Positions 25,382-37,749 of a stretch of 64,000 nt of DNA are shown piece by piece. Below the pieces are notes generated by a model. It had not been told where the DNA came from and made no database searches. It saw only the letters and a list, made by a program, of their open reading frames with translations. Source of the DNA: Sipunculus nudus (taxonomy: Eukaryota; Annelida; Sipuncula; Golfingiida; Sipunculidae); assembly GCA_026874595.1 (NCBI GenBank), contig CM049316.1:28935339-28999338 (forward strand), in the 5' to 3' direction. Each line of letters starts with the position of its first letter. Position 1 is the first letter of the stretch. The position numbers and the translations under genes are program-made.

Positions 25382-26499
25382 TAGTTTCTCCAGCGCAAAA
25401 TGACTGGGTGTTTGGCACCTCGCCAAACTTGAAGGATCCTGCTATTTTTCCTAGCGTGTGAGTTGATGGTCATCAGGATGTCACACGCTGTGTTCAGAGC
25501 GTACCGAATACTTTTGTATGGATTTTTTAATGCAGTATACGCTTGAGTATAAATGCTTACAAAAATGTACAGAGGGACAAAGAACCAAGCAAAATTTTGT
25601 ATATGTAAATGTTGTTAACTTCTAGGACTTATGAGTATATGTTAATGTTTAAATTAGGTTGATGTATCTGTTATAATTATCATTATCATTATAATTATGA
25701 TGATGAAACACTTATTTTGATTCAAAAATAACTCCGAGGCGATAAAAGTTGCATGTTGAGCGATAATAGGCAAATTTGATCACGACTTTAAAAAGAATAA
25801 GGTCAAGGTCGGAAATTAGTATTAAGCGCATATCAGGCAACTGTGCCTTTTGCTAAATTTCAGTTCGTATTAGAAAACTAGCGAAAACTCATAAGGAAAT
25901 GAATGAAAAAAACCCCGCGTCCCTGGTTTTGCATTTCGGAGGCCTTACCTTAGATCCTTCATGGTTTCTGACCGCCTCCATTAAGGTTTTTCAATAAACA
26001 CCAACATTATTTTTGGTTGTATTTTTACGGTCCTCATTAACTCAGCAAAACTGACGAACGGAAAATAAAACAAATATAATATGGCACGTATTTTCGAAGA
26101 CTTTTAATTTGCTCTTATAACACCAACGGCAGTTTATACAGTAAAACCAAACTATAGAATTAACACATAGTAATTGCTAAAGAATATCCCCTGGAAAACA
26201 TTTAAAACGGATTCCTGAATATTACTGTGACACAAAGGAATACTAAACTGAATATGCAGCGAAAGGTCCAGTCCATTTCGGCACTCATAATAACTCCAAA
26301 ACGAAGGCGTCCTTGGCACGTCTGTCGACGGCTAGCGATAACGTAATGCCGCTGGGGTGGTACCAGTCCGAATACAGCGGCGTATCCTGCAGGATGTAAA
26401 ATAAGCCCCCAGTTCAAGGCTGTTCAAGGTTTTCTTTAAAGTTGTTTTCTAAAACAAATGACCCGCTAGGGGCTGGTGCAGAGGCCCCGAAGGGACAAT
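25382..26499. other. Spacer, nothing recognised
   Basis: AT-rich up to about 26150. A minus frame at 26417-26202 has no domain. Confidence 0.4.
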
Positions 26500-26503
26500 C
26501 GTG

Positions 26504-26537
26504 CTTTTTTTTTTTGGGGGGGGGGGGGGGGGGGGAG
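26504..26537. repeat. Poly-T/poly-G homopolymer block
   Basis: About 11 T followed by about 20 G in a row. Confidence 0.95.
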
Positions 26538-26589
26538 GTAAATACCGAGTTCCCTCGCGATCATTTCGCGTTGGGGTCGACCGTGAACC

Positions 26590-26660
26590 ATATCACGGCT
26601 CTGGGGTTACCGGTAATCGAACTCGCGGTCCGTGCTCATAGGAGTCGATTGAAATTTTAT
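26590..26660 (-). mobile_element. tRNA-like B box, SINE head fragment
   Basis: On the minus strand, GACCGCGAGTTCGATTACC carries a B box (GAGTTCGATTAC) like that of tRNA-derived SINEs. No complete tRNA fold or A box could be placed. Confidence 0.35.
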
Positions 26661-26809
26661 ATCCTAATTTGAAGAAATAAAAATATTAAATACTGAACCT
26701 CTCTACAGTTTGACTACATAACGCAAAGACATAAGGGAACAGTTTTCAGCAACAGGAAATCCTCATTCTTTTGTGAAATTTGCCTCAAAATGTCCTCTTT
26801 ACCTTGCAT

Positions 26810-27112
26810 ATTCAAAGAATATCCCAATATGGGAGGGGGATACCCCCTCCCATACTCTCCCCATGTACCTGTAACTAAACTTAATGAAACCATGGTTCAT
26901 AATTGAAAATAAAAATAAAATAATATTTTCATACACTAAAATATATAAGGTATAGTAATAATAATATTATTAATAATAGTAATATATAAATGCGTGCATA
27001 TACAAGTATATATAACTGTTTTCATAATACCCATACATGCATATAAGCCCCCCCCCCCCCCACCACTGATCATGGCCCCCTCCCCTCCCTCAATCCTGGC
27101 TACGCCCCTGCG
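26810..27112. mobile_element. MITE-like right end (GCGTAGCC type)
   Basis: The block ends CTGGCTACGCCCCTG, whose reverse complement CAGGGGCGTAGCCAG is a terminal sequence often seen in non-autonomous elements of marine invertebrates. A poly-C run (27049-27061) and CCTCCC-rich DNA precede it. The left end is not certain. Confidence 0.4.
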
Positions 27113-27312
27113 CGCGATTTTATCGCGTTCTCGAGACCTTCATATATCAACATCTCGTTGAAGTAGGCCTATATTGATTTTGGAAGGGAACGCGAAAACG
27201 AACGGGAGGGAACGCGAAAATATTCACGAGATATAGACCTACTACTTCAACGAGATTCGAGATATTAAGATCGCGGGGGAACGAGATCAGATCGCGAAAG
27301 AAACGCGAGAAG
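27113..27312. repeat. Fold-back (inverted repeat) region rich in CGCG
   Basis: ATCTCGTTGAAGTAGGCCTA at 27151 is matched in inverse by TAGACCTAC.ACTTCAACGAGAT (3-bp insertion) at about 27232-27256. Outer arms hold TCGCGTTCTCGAGA and, inverted, TCTCGCGTTTC. The GAACGCGAAAA block is repeated inside. Confidence 0.8.
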
Positions 27313-28436
27313 TTTATTTACCCAAAATTAATATGTCCCTTTATGGGCTCCTTACAAGCCCGTAACGTGGCACCTGTTAAGAAAACTACTTTAAAGAACT
27401 CCTTACTTTGCCCCCCGTTAGCGTCATATCGAACCTCCAGCATTACGACCAGATTACTGGCGCCAGAGTGTTTTTACATCTAAGTCTGAGTAACGCAATA
27501 TAAGACCTTATGAAGATGCAAATATTTTCGTCATTTCTGACAACATTTCATGGCCTACAGGTACACTGTCAATCAACATAAACCAGACCAATCGTTCGCA
27601 TTTTTGTGTACTTTGTAATAATACCAAACAGGAGCGAGAAAAGTTCCGTTTTAACCTAGCTCATTGGTAAACCCCTCGGCATGTTTGTTGAATTTATGAC
27701 CGCATGAACATAAGCATGGCTCGCGTGGGTTACAGGACGCAGGCAGCTTGCAGGCGATACAGGAAATGATCCTTGTCCATGGAGACGGTGTTTCAGTTTT
27801 GGTTGTGAGCTCACATGAATACTATTGTGTAAAGTAACATTCTTAGCATAATATTGAGATTATGGGCCGTTTATCACAATATGAATGCAACCTGATGCAT
27901 GACCACTGCGATACATTCCTCGATATTACTTGTATCACGACTCGAGTAGGCTCACCAGCCCAATTATCCGATTGCCTACTGAGTCAGGTTGTCACGGCTA
28001 GGCCCCCAAAGGCTATAAACGAAACGCCAAGCTGGGTCAGGTTCCCGCATCGTTCGAGATACTGCATTAAAACAAATCTAGGTGCAGTCAACCAATCGCT
28101 ATAAGAAATCATTGGTACGAACTCCTCGCGTTGCCTGGTATATAAACTGTGAAAAAAAGGTGACAGACCTAAACCGGGGACTTTTATAATTTCTAATCAG
28201 ATTAAGTTTACCTTTTTCATACAAAACATGGCAGGAATTTATATGTGACAGAAAGTGAAGCTAGCCGCTTTTTAATATTTGTTAAAGGATAGGAACATAA
28301 AAAAAATAAAAGGCTGGCACAGAGTTTATGCATATAGCAGTTGTTTGTCACTGTCTCAAGATATTTAAAAAAACGATGAATATATTCAAATTATCAACGC
28401 AAGAAATAGTCTTCTGTTTCCCTTAATCTCTTTCTT

Positions 28437-28476
<40 letters not shown>

Positions 28477-29459
28477 TGTTTCTCCTACTTTTTGTGTGAC
28501 TGTCTCAGTCTGTCATTATCTCTACCTCTTCATGAGGGAGATATTTGTGTCTGGCATTCTTCTTCTTATTATTATTATTATTCGCTCGCTTTCTTAATCC
28601 GATTTCAATAATACTTCTTCAGGGTATATCTTACTATGATCCTTTTAAGTTGTCCCAGTTTAAGTGACCATGGCCTTTTTTTCAAGGTCATTGGGATCAA
28701 CAAGTGTGATTTTTATTCCCGGTCGAACACTAGTATAGTTTCTCCTTTTAAATAGTTCTTGGTTGGGGCCCCAGCCTGTTCATTTCATAAAGGCATGGCG
28801 TACACCTCCAAGGTAAACCTCCACCGGACAGACCCTAGAGAGAATACCTCTGATATTTCCTATTCAATTTAAGGGGCTGAGTGAAAACTATGCAAGCAAA
28901 AGATTGTTTACTTTTTAGACTGGAGTGAAAGAAAACTTGCCATGAAATATTTAGTGAAAGTAGCTGACAAAGTGGCCGGAAGTTAACACCATGGGTCTGA
29001 TGGTATCGATATTTTGTTGATACCATCGTTTCATATGCTGCGGATTCAATAATTTGTTCAAACCATCGTTCTACTGGATGAAATATTTTGTTCATACCAT
29101 CGTTCCATAGACACCAACATTTTGTCCTTAAGAAATATATTTTTTATACTATTACGGAAACCTTCCCGGGTTTAATGATGACTAAATTCGCCCCTGTTTT
29201 TGTCAACAAAATAAAGGCTTTTAGGTATTCGCTTTCTAATGTTCTCAAATATGATATGCTTGTTTTATAAAATGGCCTTAATTTTATTATCATTGATCAA
29301 AACTTAATTTACTCATTATAAACATAGATTAGCTATCATTTTCAAATTATTCCATTTGTCATTTCATGGAAGAAAGATATCATTAATACTTTCTTTTCAT
29401 TTAATCACTTTCATTCTCAATTAAAATTCTCAGTTCCATATAATGGCACAGGCATGTGT
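27313..29459. other. Spacer with a (CT)n microsatellite
   Basis: A C run plus (CT)n is at 28437-28474 and (TTA)n at about 28566-28583. ATTTTGTT.ATACCATCGTT-type phrases recur at 29011-29105. Short frames have no domains. Confidence 0.45.
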
Positions 29460-29780
29460 AACAGGCCAGTACACAGAATATCAAATGACACCCGCCAGAA
29501 AGGCCGGGACACACGACAGCTTAACCAGTGATTATCTCATTTGAGCACCATGAACTCATTAGGCGGCTATCACAGTCGTCCGACACATTCCGCTTGAGTT
29601 TGAATTGACCTTTCATTCAATCTTGGGACCACCGTACTGCACGATAAACGCCCCCGCCTCCCAGGCCAGCCCCAATAGGGAACCTGACATTAACCACTTT
29701 ATTATGCGGCCAAATAAGTCTGCACAGACTTATAAATACATTGCACTAATGAGTTAGTCTGTCGGGACTTATAAATGTAT
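29460..29780. other. GC-richer patch with a 20-bp palindrome
   Basis: ATAAGTCTGCACAGACTTAT at 29714-29733 is a 9+2+9 inverted repeat. CTTATAAAT occurs at 29729 and 29768. The patch contrasts with its AT-rich flanks; no coding frame was found. Confidence 0.5.
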
Positions 29781-30128
29781 CATATAAGTGAACAATCAAT
29801 TTAAGTTTCGGGTGTATGGGCCGGTTATCCAATGGAAGTACCCATAAGAAAACATGCTTTCCCGCCGGTGTCTTAATCCATGCAACGCGGTAGAAATGGG
29901 ACAGACCTCAACCCAAGGATGTATGGAAGCGGTTAAGGAGGCACTTCACGATATATACTACATTTTTTTTATCTATGAGGAGGCGTGATTTTCCTTTAAT
30001 GTGCGCATACATTAGCTATTTATGCCTTCACATTTCTCTCTGAATCAGTGTGAAAATTATTCATCTGACTGTTATGTTTGAATAGTTTAATTAAATCAGG
30101 CTATTTCAGTATGAGGGTGTATGAGCCA

Positions 30129-30186
<58 letters not shown>

Positions 30187-30984
30187 TATGTGTTGCATCA
30201 TCCATTTAGAAAATAAAACGTACTTTTTCCACATCAAAATTTCGTCAAGAATTACGTTATACTCCCTGTAAAATATCTTGTATATAGTTACACTAATTGC
30301 TTATTTCTTATGTAGCTTTGGCCCAAATTTGTGGGGAAAAAAATGTTGTTTTATTTTGAATAAACAGAAATCATGATTCAATTAGCATAATTAGTCACCT
30401 TAAATGCCATTAGTAACTAGGGTATTTTCACTGATTCCTCAAGGCTTCTCATACCAAATGACTTCATTACACATGAGTTCGCTAAATTTGTATTTTAGAG
30501 CATACAGGACCTTTAAAAGTTGAGGCTCAACACCCTTGCACAAATAAACCAACGTTCCCGGATTCCTAGTGGGCGTTATGTATAACTATGGCGTGCAGAA
30601 ATATAATGCTACATTCGTTACCCCTGGGTTATATGGTTAATACGAATTGACAATTGGAAGTAGCGTTCGACACGTGGTCCCAGTGGTATTTTTACCACTG
30701 GGAATCTGGGGCTTGCTAGAGTGACCAAATTTTCCCCGCTGGCGACTTTTACCTTGATATACGACACTCACGGCATCCAGGGAGCAAATAATGAAACCAG
30801 TATTTTACTTGTGATAATAATAGTTCAAGTGTCAAATAAAATTGGTTAAGAGTGCCGTGAAAAATATGTTATAAATCTGTTCGGTTCCTGTCATTGGGCC
30901 TTTTAATTGTAATCAGCTGTATCACTTGACAGGAACAAGGTACTAAGGGAATCATCAAACAACCGCCATGATAATCCACAGGCC
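29781..30984. other. Spacer with (CT)n
   Basis: (CT)n occupies 30131-30182. Nothing else was recognised. Confidence 0.5.
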
Positions 30985-31205
30985 ACTTAACAGAAACGGA
31001 TCCAGGGGGGGGGGGTCCAGGGGGTCCGGACCCCCCCCCCCCTCCTTTTTCACCCGAAGCAACCTTTTTTAAAGGGTTTAAGACGAAATTTTGCGGCCTG
31101 ATCCCCCCTTTCCCGAACCTGATGACTTTTTTTTAGGATTTTTATTAGTCCTCATGGGTTGGAACCCCCCCCCCTTTTCCTAAATCCTCGATCCGCCCCT
31201 GCACT
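30985..31205. mobile_element. MITE-like element with GGCGGAT-type ends
   Basis: The left part reads ACGGATCCAGGGG with long G and C runs. The right end reads ATCCTCGATCCGCCCCTGCA, whose complement TGCAGGGGCGGATCGAGG mirrors the left end. No transposase is present. Confidence 0.55.
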
Positions 31206-31370
31206 ATTATAAAGGAATAGCCGTAAGAATGAGACAGAATCCATTGAATTGGAATTTGTTTATGGTGATCTAAAATGTTAATGAATTGTTCCTTGGGTAT
31301 TTCCGAAACCCTCCACAAATGCCGGCATAACATCTTATAAGAACTGTTTGGGTATATTTGCTGGCAGACA

Positions 31371-31423
<53 letters not shown>

Positions 31424-33664
31424 CGTATCGCCACCTGATGCAAGAATAACAAATCCGAGAGACGCAAAATCAGGCGCTCCTTTTCGGTCGGTATCAAACA
31501 TATAGCTTTTTAGGTTTCCTCTAAATCCAGTCCTGGCTGAGACCTGAATGTTACACAAAATTAATTTGGCATCATTTATTGACTCTTCTTTCAGACTTCC
31601 TTCCCGAGCGAGCAAGTGTAGTCACGAGGCAAATGCTCCTCAGTAAATAAAACTTAACCGTGCGAGGCGTGGTGTGTAACAGCCATTATCCTTAGCTGAA
31701 GAGATAATCGTAATTCAGTTTGTAATGTCTTATACGGACCCAGCCGGGCCGATCCTCTCAGCCAGGTGGAAGTGTGGATTGTTAGAGTATGGAACATGCC
31801 GTTTAGAATTTCCTTATAACCAGTAGGTGCCGAATTTGGGGCTACAGGGGAACATGCCCCCCCCCCCCCCCCCCGCTGAAATTTTATTCATAATGTTTGG
31901 ATTTTCTTAATTCCTTATATATTTGCTGCACTTGATTTAGTAAGTGGAAGAAAGTCGCTTTGTATATATGTACTTAATGGCATATTTTATTTTTTAAATA
32001 TTCCTTAATATTTTTTATTTATATTTATTTCTTGTAACAGAATTTGCTTTTTCAGTTTGAACTGATTTGTTTGTGAATTTGCGTGTGTGTTTATTTAGAT
32101 GTATGTGTTAGTGCTTGATACTGTGTTGATAATTTACAGTGCGAAATGTTTTTTGCCCCTTCCTGAATTCCTAGATACAACACTTGGCCATGGTCAGAAA
32201 TTCATTACCAGATGCCATCTTCTTAAGACTCCAGGGCAGGTGCAGCTACAATAAATAGTTGCAAGTGGCTGTTGTTACTAAGGGGTTTTGTTCATAAGGT
32301 ACATGAACAAGAATTGCCCGTTCCTGGTTGATTTCATGATTCAAGTCACGTCACCGGCTGCTTGGGGTCATGGAGTGCTTTACAGTGAGTTCTTATTCGT
32401 CGATTGAAATCTGCGCTTATAATACACATAATGCCCAAAAGGGGGCGTGGACTTATAAAAAATCGGTTCAAGCCAAATGTAACTGAAATCTTTTAAATAA
32501 TAATAAAAATAATTATCTTTCAAGCGTAAAATCCGCAATGTGCTCTCTTAAAACTAATTACAAACAAGCCGTTGCATAAAAATAAACAAATAGAAAAAAA
32601 TTTAAAATAGAGATATAAGACTAAAATGTTGATGTTACTAAGACTAGAAAGAAAAGAAAAAAGAAAGTTTTACATTTATAAACCAGTATAATAGTGTGAA
32701 ATGAAATGTGTGTGAGTTGTAAGATAGAAAATGCTGTTTGGGCAACCAGGGAACATCTTTTACGCGTTACAAAGGGCAAGTCCTGATCGGTGATCTGAGG
32801 CATCTACCTGGTGTGTTTGAGTGAACTGGGTCTTGAAAGTAGACAAGAGTTATGTAATGTTTTATCTTGGAAGGTAGTATGACCACCTTAAGTTTAATGA
32901 GTATATTCATGTACAGGGAGGGAGTATACATTCTAGCGGCAGCCTGCCGACGAAACGTCGATTTTCGATTAACTAAGGACGTAGATGTGGCAGTACTAAC
33001 CTATAGGGTTCGCATCAATTCCAGTACATGCAGATGTGCGCGCCATTACTAATAGTACTTTTTTTCATTTTCATCTGCTTGTCGATCTGTCATTTTCCCG
33101 AAGTAAGACATAAAGCGACATTATTCTGTTGGGACAAAATAATAAATATTACAATCACGGTTGATTTACGTGTATTCATGCAGCAGTTATTAATAACTAG
33201 GCTGATCGATCATAATTTTACTCGAGAATCTGTCTTTGCGTCCGTCATGACGCCATGAGGGATTCGTGTGAATCGGGCCACAGAGAAGAAAGGAGGTAAT
33301 TAATGTAATCCATTTTGTATAACAACAGTTTTATCTCATTATTTAGCAAAAATAACAAAACAATATAAGCCTCTTATGTCAAATACTAACAAACGACAAA
33401 TATTTTTATGCCATCAGTAGAATAGGTTTTCTATTTTGCTTGTACCATTACTCGAAGGCCCCTGTCATTTAATTTTAGAAGGCCTGAGTGTCATGTTGTG
33501 ATGGCTTTATTCATTCAAATATGGTGCGATAGCCTTCTGTTTATATTTTAGATCATTGGCAAAGTATCTGGTTGACGTAAAGTGGCTAAAATAATGACGA
33601 GATACAGATCTATTAACTGAGCGTGCGTTCGTATGTAAGAAAATGATGTAAATAACAATCAAAA
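31206..33664. other. Spacer with (TA)n and poly-C
   Basis: (TA)n lies at 31374-31420 and an 18-19 C run at about 31857-31874. The 156-codon minus frame at 31615-31145 crosses the (TA)n and a MITE end and is not a gene. Confidence 0.45.
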
Positions 33665-33990
33665 CTAGAAATCTGCATTTTAAGAAATGCAAGCCTCCGC
33701 CATGTTCGGGGTCTCAATTGTGCAATGCTCCAAAAAACCGGGTTTTCTTTCACTTATTCGGCCCATATTCCCAGGTTCATTCCAGATCATTCCCAGGTTC
33801 ATACCAGATCATGTGGTATCAACACCAAAATTTAATCCATTCTTCAATGGAATATTCGCATGCTCTGAGAATTTCATAAGATTCCGTTTATGATTGAGTT
33901 ATGCTATGAATAAACACACACACGCACACGGAAGGGGATGCACGCGGGGGCAACAGCCCTCACTGGCCGCACGCCTCCGCTTGCGGGGAG
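33665..33990 (+). repeat. Dispersed repeat D1, copy 4
   Basis: Starts AACTAGAAATCTGCATTTTA with GCAAGCCTCCGCCATG. It has CACTTATTCGGCCCATATTC, CCAGGTTCATTCC twice, ACACCAAAATTTAATCC and a CACACACGCACACGG tract. It ends CGCACGCCTCCGC. Confidence 0.85.
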
Positions 33991-34429
33991 CTTTTCAGTA
34001 ATTTAAACGGAAATATATTATATCTATCTGGATAGTTTAATTTGATAAACATGATATATGAAAAAAAGGTTACACAGGAACAGGCTCCAATGATTTATTT
34101 CTCAATGGTTCAAATATATTCCTTGATACTAACTAAGTTAAGAGTAATTATTTTGTTTTATTCAAAATGAGAATCGGTGACCAGTCCATTTGTAACCTTG
34201 CATGCGTTGGCAAACCCTAAAAGAACGGTCCTAAGGCTGTAAATATAGATAATCAACTGAAGCTTGGTCATTGACTTTCCCTGGCGAGCCTTTCCTCAGG
34301 CAGTCTGGTGATCTGCATACACAATAGAACATAAGGTGATTCTTATCACGTCACGTGACCCGGCAGCAATTGTCAATCCTGTGCCTCGGCTTGACCGGCC
34401 ATTACTGGTCATCCTCTAATAATCATACA

Positions 34430-34670
34430 TTTCAATACATTTCAGTTTGCTACGGCTAAAGACATCCTTTATTTCACACACGCAACCCATAAGAATAACT
34501 GTATCCTTCCAAAACTTTGCATTAGATCCTTCAAGGCTACTTCTTATTATGCAGGCAGTGCCCTTTGGAATGCCCTTCCCTCCAACACCAAGTGCTGCCA
34601 ACAAGAAAGACACGCAAAATCGACCTCTGAAGTCTCAACGATTTTAGGTTTTTCCAAATCAAAATTGCCC
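34430..34670 (+). pseudogene. CR1/jockey-type reverse transcriptase C-terminal fragment
   Basis: One frame reads R-S-F-K-A-T-S-Y-Y-A-G-S-A-L-W-N-A-L-P-S, the conserved RSF...G..LWN.LP end of CR1/jockey-superfamily LINE proteins. It continues open to about 34670 with no RT core upstream. A solo LINE tail is the simplest reading. Confidence 0.5.
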
Positions 34671-34823
34671 AGATTTAACATACGTATTTAAAACTGTTAT
34701 ATGTACCAGATGTGGTACTTTATTTAATTTTGCATAAATAAACAGTAAACAACGCCCATTGAAGGGGTATTCAGACCACGCATTTCGGCAACCTGCAGAA
34801 TGGCGATCTGGAAGGCAAGTTCA

Positions 34824-34910
34824 TTGGTTCTGTTGAATACTTGTAAACATTGAACCTCCGCGTTTCGCTTCGTTAATATTACTTTGGTTCTGTTGAATAC
34901 TTGTAAACAT
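34824..34910. repeat. 27-bp direct repeat, 60-bp period
   Basis: TTGGTTCTGTTGAATACTTG plus TAAACAT occurs identically at 34824-34850 and 34884-34910. Confidence 0.95.
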
Positions 34911-34984
34911 GTCTTTGTGAAGGTATTCTCATTCATGCCGAAAGCCCTAAAATACTGTAGTTGTGACAACTATAAATAGTGAGA

Positions 34985-35640
34985 AAAAAAGGACAGTGCT
35001 TCATCTCCCTCAGTATCACCACAAACTGAGTTTACAAAAAATATAAAGTGTTTTTCATTAAGTTCTACTGAGGATGAGGAAGAAGCCAAAATTAGTTCTC
35101 CTATTAGTACTATGACTGAGCAAAAGTTCAAAGAAATGCTTAATAAAAAAAAATCTGATATAATTGTAGAGTTTCAAAAGAAATTGATGAACGTGTTTTT
35201 AATCTTGAAACACGCGTGTTATCCCTTGAAATGCACAATGACAGATTGAGTAAGAATAATGAAGAGCTAAAGGAAAAAAAATACGTTTATGGTTGAACAA
35301 AGTCAGTCCCAAAACCTGGTCGCAAAAGAGGCAAAAGTTATGGCGGTACAAAATGAACAATAATCGCGAAAGTCGTATAAAACAAAATCTTTGGTATTGA
35401 GGAAGGAGAACGAGGCGAGGGCTGCAAAAACATTTTACTGAGGCAAAGCCAGCAGAAACTGGGGGTCTCTTTACGTGACAGGGAAAACTGACGTCGCAAA
35501 TCGTGTTGGAAGATTTAAAAACAAAATCTGACAGGGCCAAGACCGATTGTGGAAAAATTTATCTTAAGGGATGACAAATTTAGAGTCATGAAAGAGCGGT
35601 CCAAGTTAAAAGGTATGAAGATATTAATATTGGACAATAT
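34985..35640 (+). pseudogene. L1/Tx1 ORF1 remnant
   Basis: The first frame has T-E-D-E-E-E-A-K and a T-M-T-E-Q-K-F-K-E-M-L segment. After a one-base shift near 35188, E-x-D-E-R-V-F-N-L-E-T-R-V-L-S-L-E is a coiled coil. Later frames contain G-I-E-E-G-E-R-G-E, R-V-G-R and F-R-V-M-K-E-R-S-K-L-K-G, the L1 ORF1p RNA-binding hallmarks. At least three frameshifts. Confidence 0.7.
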
Positions 35641-36069
35641 GTGTCAATCTCCTTAGGCTTAACATTCGGGAAGATCCAAAAGTGAAACATCTTGGATATG
35701 GGAAAGATCACGAAAAGCACGTAAGTCAGATCGGCTATAGTGACACGCTGAACGCCAAGCTTGGAGAGGTTCATTCAAGCTAAAATGATTGGCCTTAATC
35801 ATACTACATACCTGATCAATTTTGGACAATGAAAGTTAAAACTTTTTCAGCGTGTGAGGTCACATACCTTACACTCTCTTTTTCATGAAAATTTTATGTA
35901 ATTTCTGTGTCTATATGGCTTGTTGTAAAAATCAGTCAATTTAAACTAATTTTGTTTTACTGAAATACTCAAAACCTATTTCAAATGTGTACCAACAGTT
36001 CAAAGCTATGTTTAAAGAAACGATTTTCTTTTAATGTATAATAGTGATCATGATAATGTATCATTTCCT

Positions 36070-36850
36070 CTCTTGCCACTTAATGTATGTGGTACGAGAA
36101 AATATTCCAAACGAATAAGGGTCATTAACTGGCTAAGTGAAAAAAACATATAAAAAATGACACATTCCACAAAGTCCGATGAAAATATATGGGGGATTCA
36201 GTGGAATGGAACCAGTTACTTTCATAGAAAACATGTCGTAGCTGTTATTTGGCATTCATATTGGCAATAACTAAGAGCATTCAGAAAAAAAAAAATGTGT
36301 GAATATTGAATCGGAGGGAAGATATATTTTATTACACTGTTCTCTATAGGAGCTCCTTTTTCTGCTGATTAATTCTTACCCTCCTTACTTTAAATGTGCA
36401 AGTACCTTTCTTCGAAGATCTAAATGAGAAAAAATAAAATATTCTGAATAATGTACAAGTTTACATTGTTTGGGGAGGGGATTTTTATTTTCATTTTAAC
36501 AATCTTGACGCAGTTGGTAGAAATCCAAGGTCAAAAGAAAAAAAAAGCATTAATGCTCTATAGAATATAATGGCCATATAGATCTTTGTGACATCTGGCG
36601 AGTCCGTTTCTGTTTTCCAGACAATATACATATCTAATTGTCAAACTCCTTACAGGATATGGTGTCCGCTTGCAATATTACCCAAGCGATCGAAACCGAT
36701 CACTCTGCCATTTATTTAAATTTTCAATCATATCCAAAGGAAAAATAGGGCCCGGAACACTGGCGTTTAAACTGCTCCGTGATCGAGGATGATATTTATA
36801 TCAGCAAGATGAAAACAAATTAAATTAAATGAAAATGTGAGATGGACAGA
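36070..36850 (+). pseudogene. L1/Tx1 APE endonuclease remnant
   Basis: Reads N-V-C-G-T-R at the start, T-H-S-T-K-S-D-E-N-I-W, V-W-G-G-D-F (the catalytic GDF/GDFN position), then N-L-D-A-V-G-R-N-P-R-S-K, I-T-x-S-D/L-P and G-P-G-T-L. These are the ordered EN motifs of L1-like elements. Stops and frameshifts interrupt it. Confidence 0.72.
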
Positions 36851-37039
36851 AATGATGATCCCCAAGCCAAATGGGAATACTTAAAATATCGCATGCGAGA
36901 GTTCTGTATTAAGTAGTAGAGAACAAGTAGAAAAAAGCTAGAGAAAAAAGGGAACATATCAAAATGATAGGGAAAAAAGTATCAACTTAAGAAGTGAATG
37001 CTGTAGTAAAATAATAATATATCATAGCAAAGGAGGTAG

Positions 37040-37700
37040 AGCAATATTATAATTCTAAAACAAAAAGTTCCATAATCCGCATTCGTGTAAAGTGGACTGA
37101 GGAAGGTAAACGGAATACAATGTATTTTCTAAGATAAGAGCGTCGCAATAAAACAAAATCAACTATCCATAAACTCTTGATCGATGACATTGAAATTTCA
37201 AATAGCGAAAATATGTTTAAAGCTATAAAGCAGCACTATACCGATAAATATAAAGAACACAAAAGAATATCTGTGGGCATGTGTCATAAGTATTTTTATT
37301 AGCTTCATGAGGTTCCACAGATTTTATATGAGGAAAAGATAAGATGCGAAGGTCAAAATACCCAGTGTGAAGTGAAAACGGCTGTGAAGGGCATGAAAGA
37401 TAATAAATCCCCAGGGAATGCTGGGCTCCCCAAGGAATTTAAGCTTTTTTTAATGAGTTAGGAGCTGTTACCTGAATGTTTAAATGCCAATTTTAGAGCT
37501 CGATAACTACCTGCCAGAATACAAGCCATAGTAACATTAATTCCAAAACCTGACAAAGACAAAGATTATTGAATTCTTGGAGACAAATTAGCTTATTGAA
37601 CACAGACCTTTCAGACCTATGAAATTTCAAGGGATACTTTATTCCTACGAGAAAGATAAAATTGAGAAAATTACACAAATACCAAAAGATATTTGAGAGC
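37040..37700 (+). pseudogene. L1/Tx1 reverse transcriptase N-terminal remnant
   Basis: R-V-K-W-T-E-E-G-K-R-N-T is followed by a short R-N-K-T-K segment, then M-K-D-N-K-S-P-G-N-A-G-L-P-K-E-F and V-T-L-I-P-K-P-D-K-D, the motif 0/1 region of LINE RTs. The rest of the palm is missing. Confidence 0.75.
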
Positions 37701-37749
37701 TGTTTTAAATATGTGATGTTGCAGATATTTAACCATTTATGGAAGGATT

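Noticed and set aside
26590-26660. Complete tRNA gene
   Set aside because: Only the B box can be placed; no cloverleaf with acceptor stem and anticodon loop could be drawn.
31145-31615. 156-codon minus-strand frame
   Set aside because: It runs through a (TA)n microsatellite (Ile-Tyr run) and a MITE end, so the frame is open by chance.
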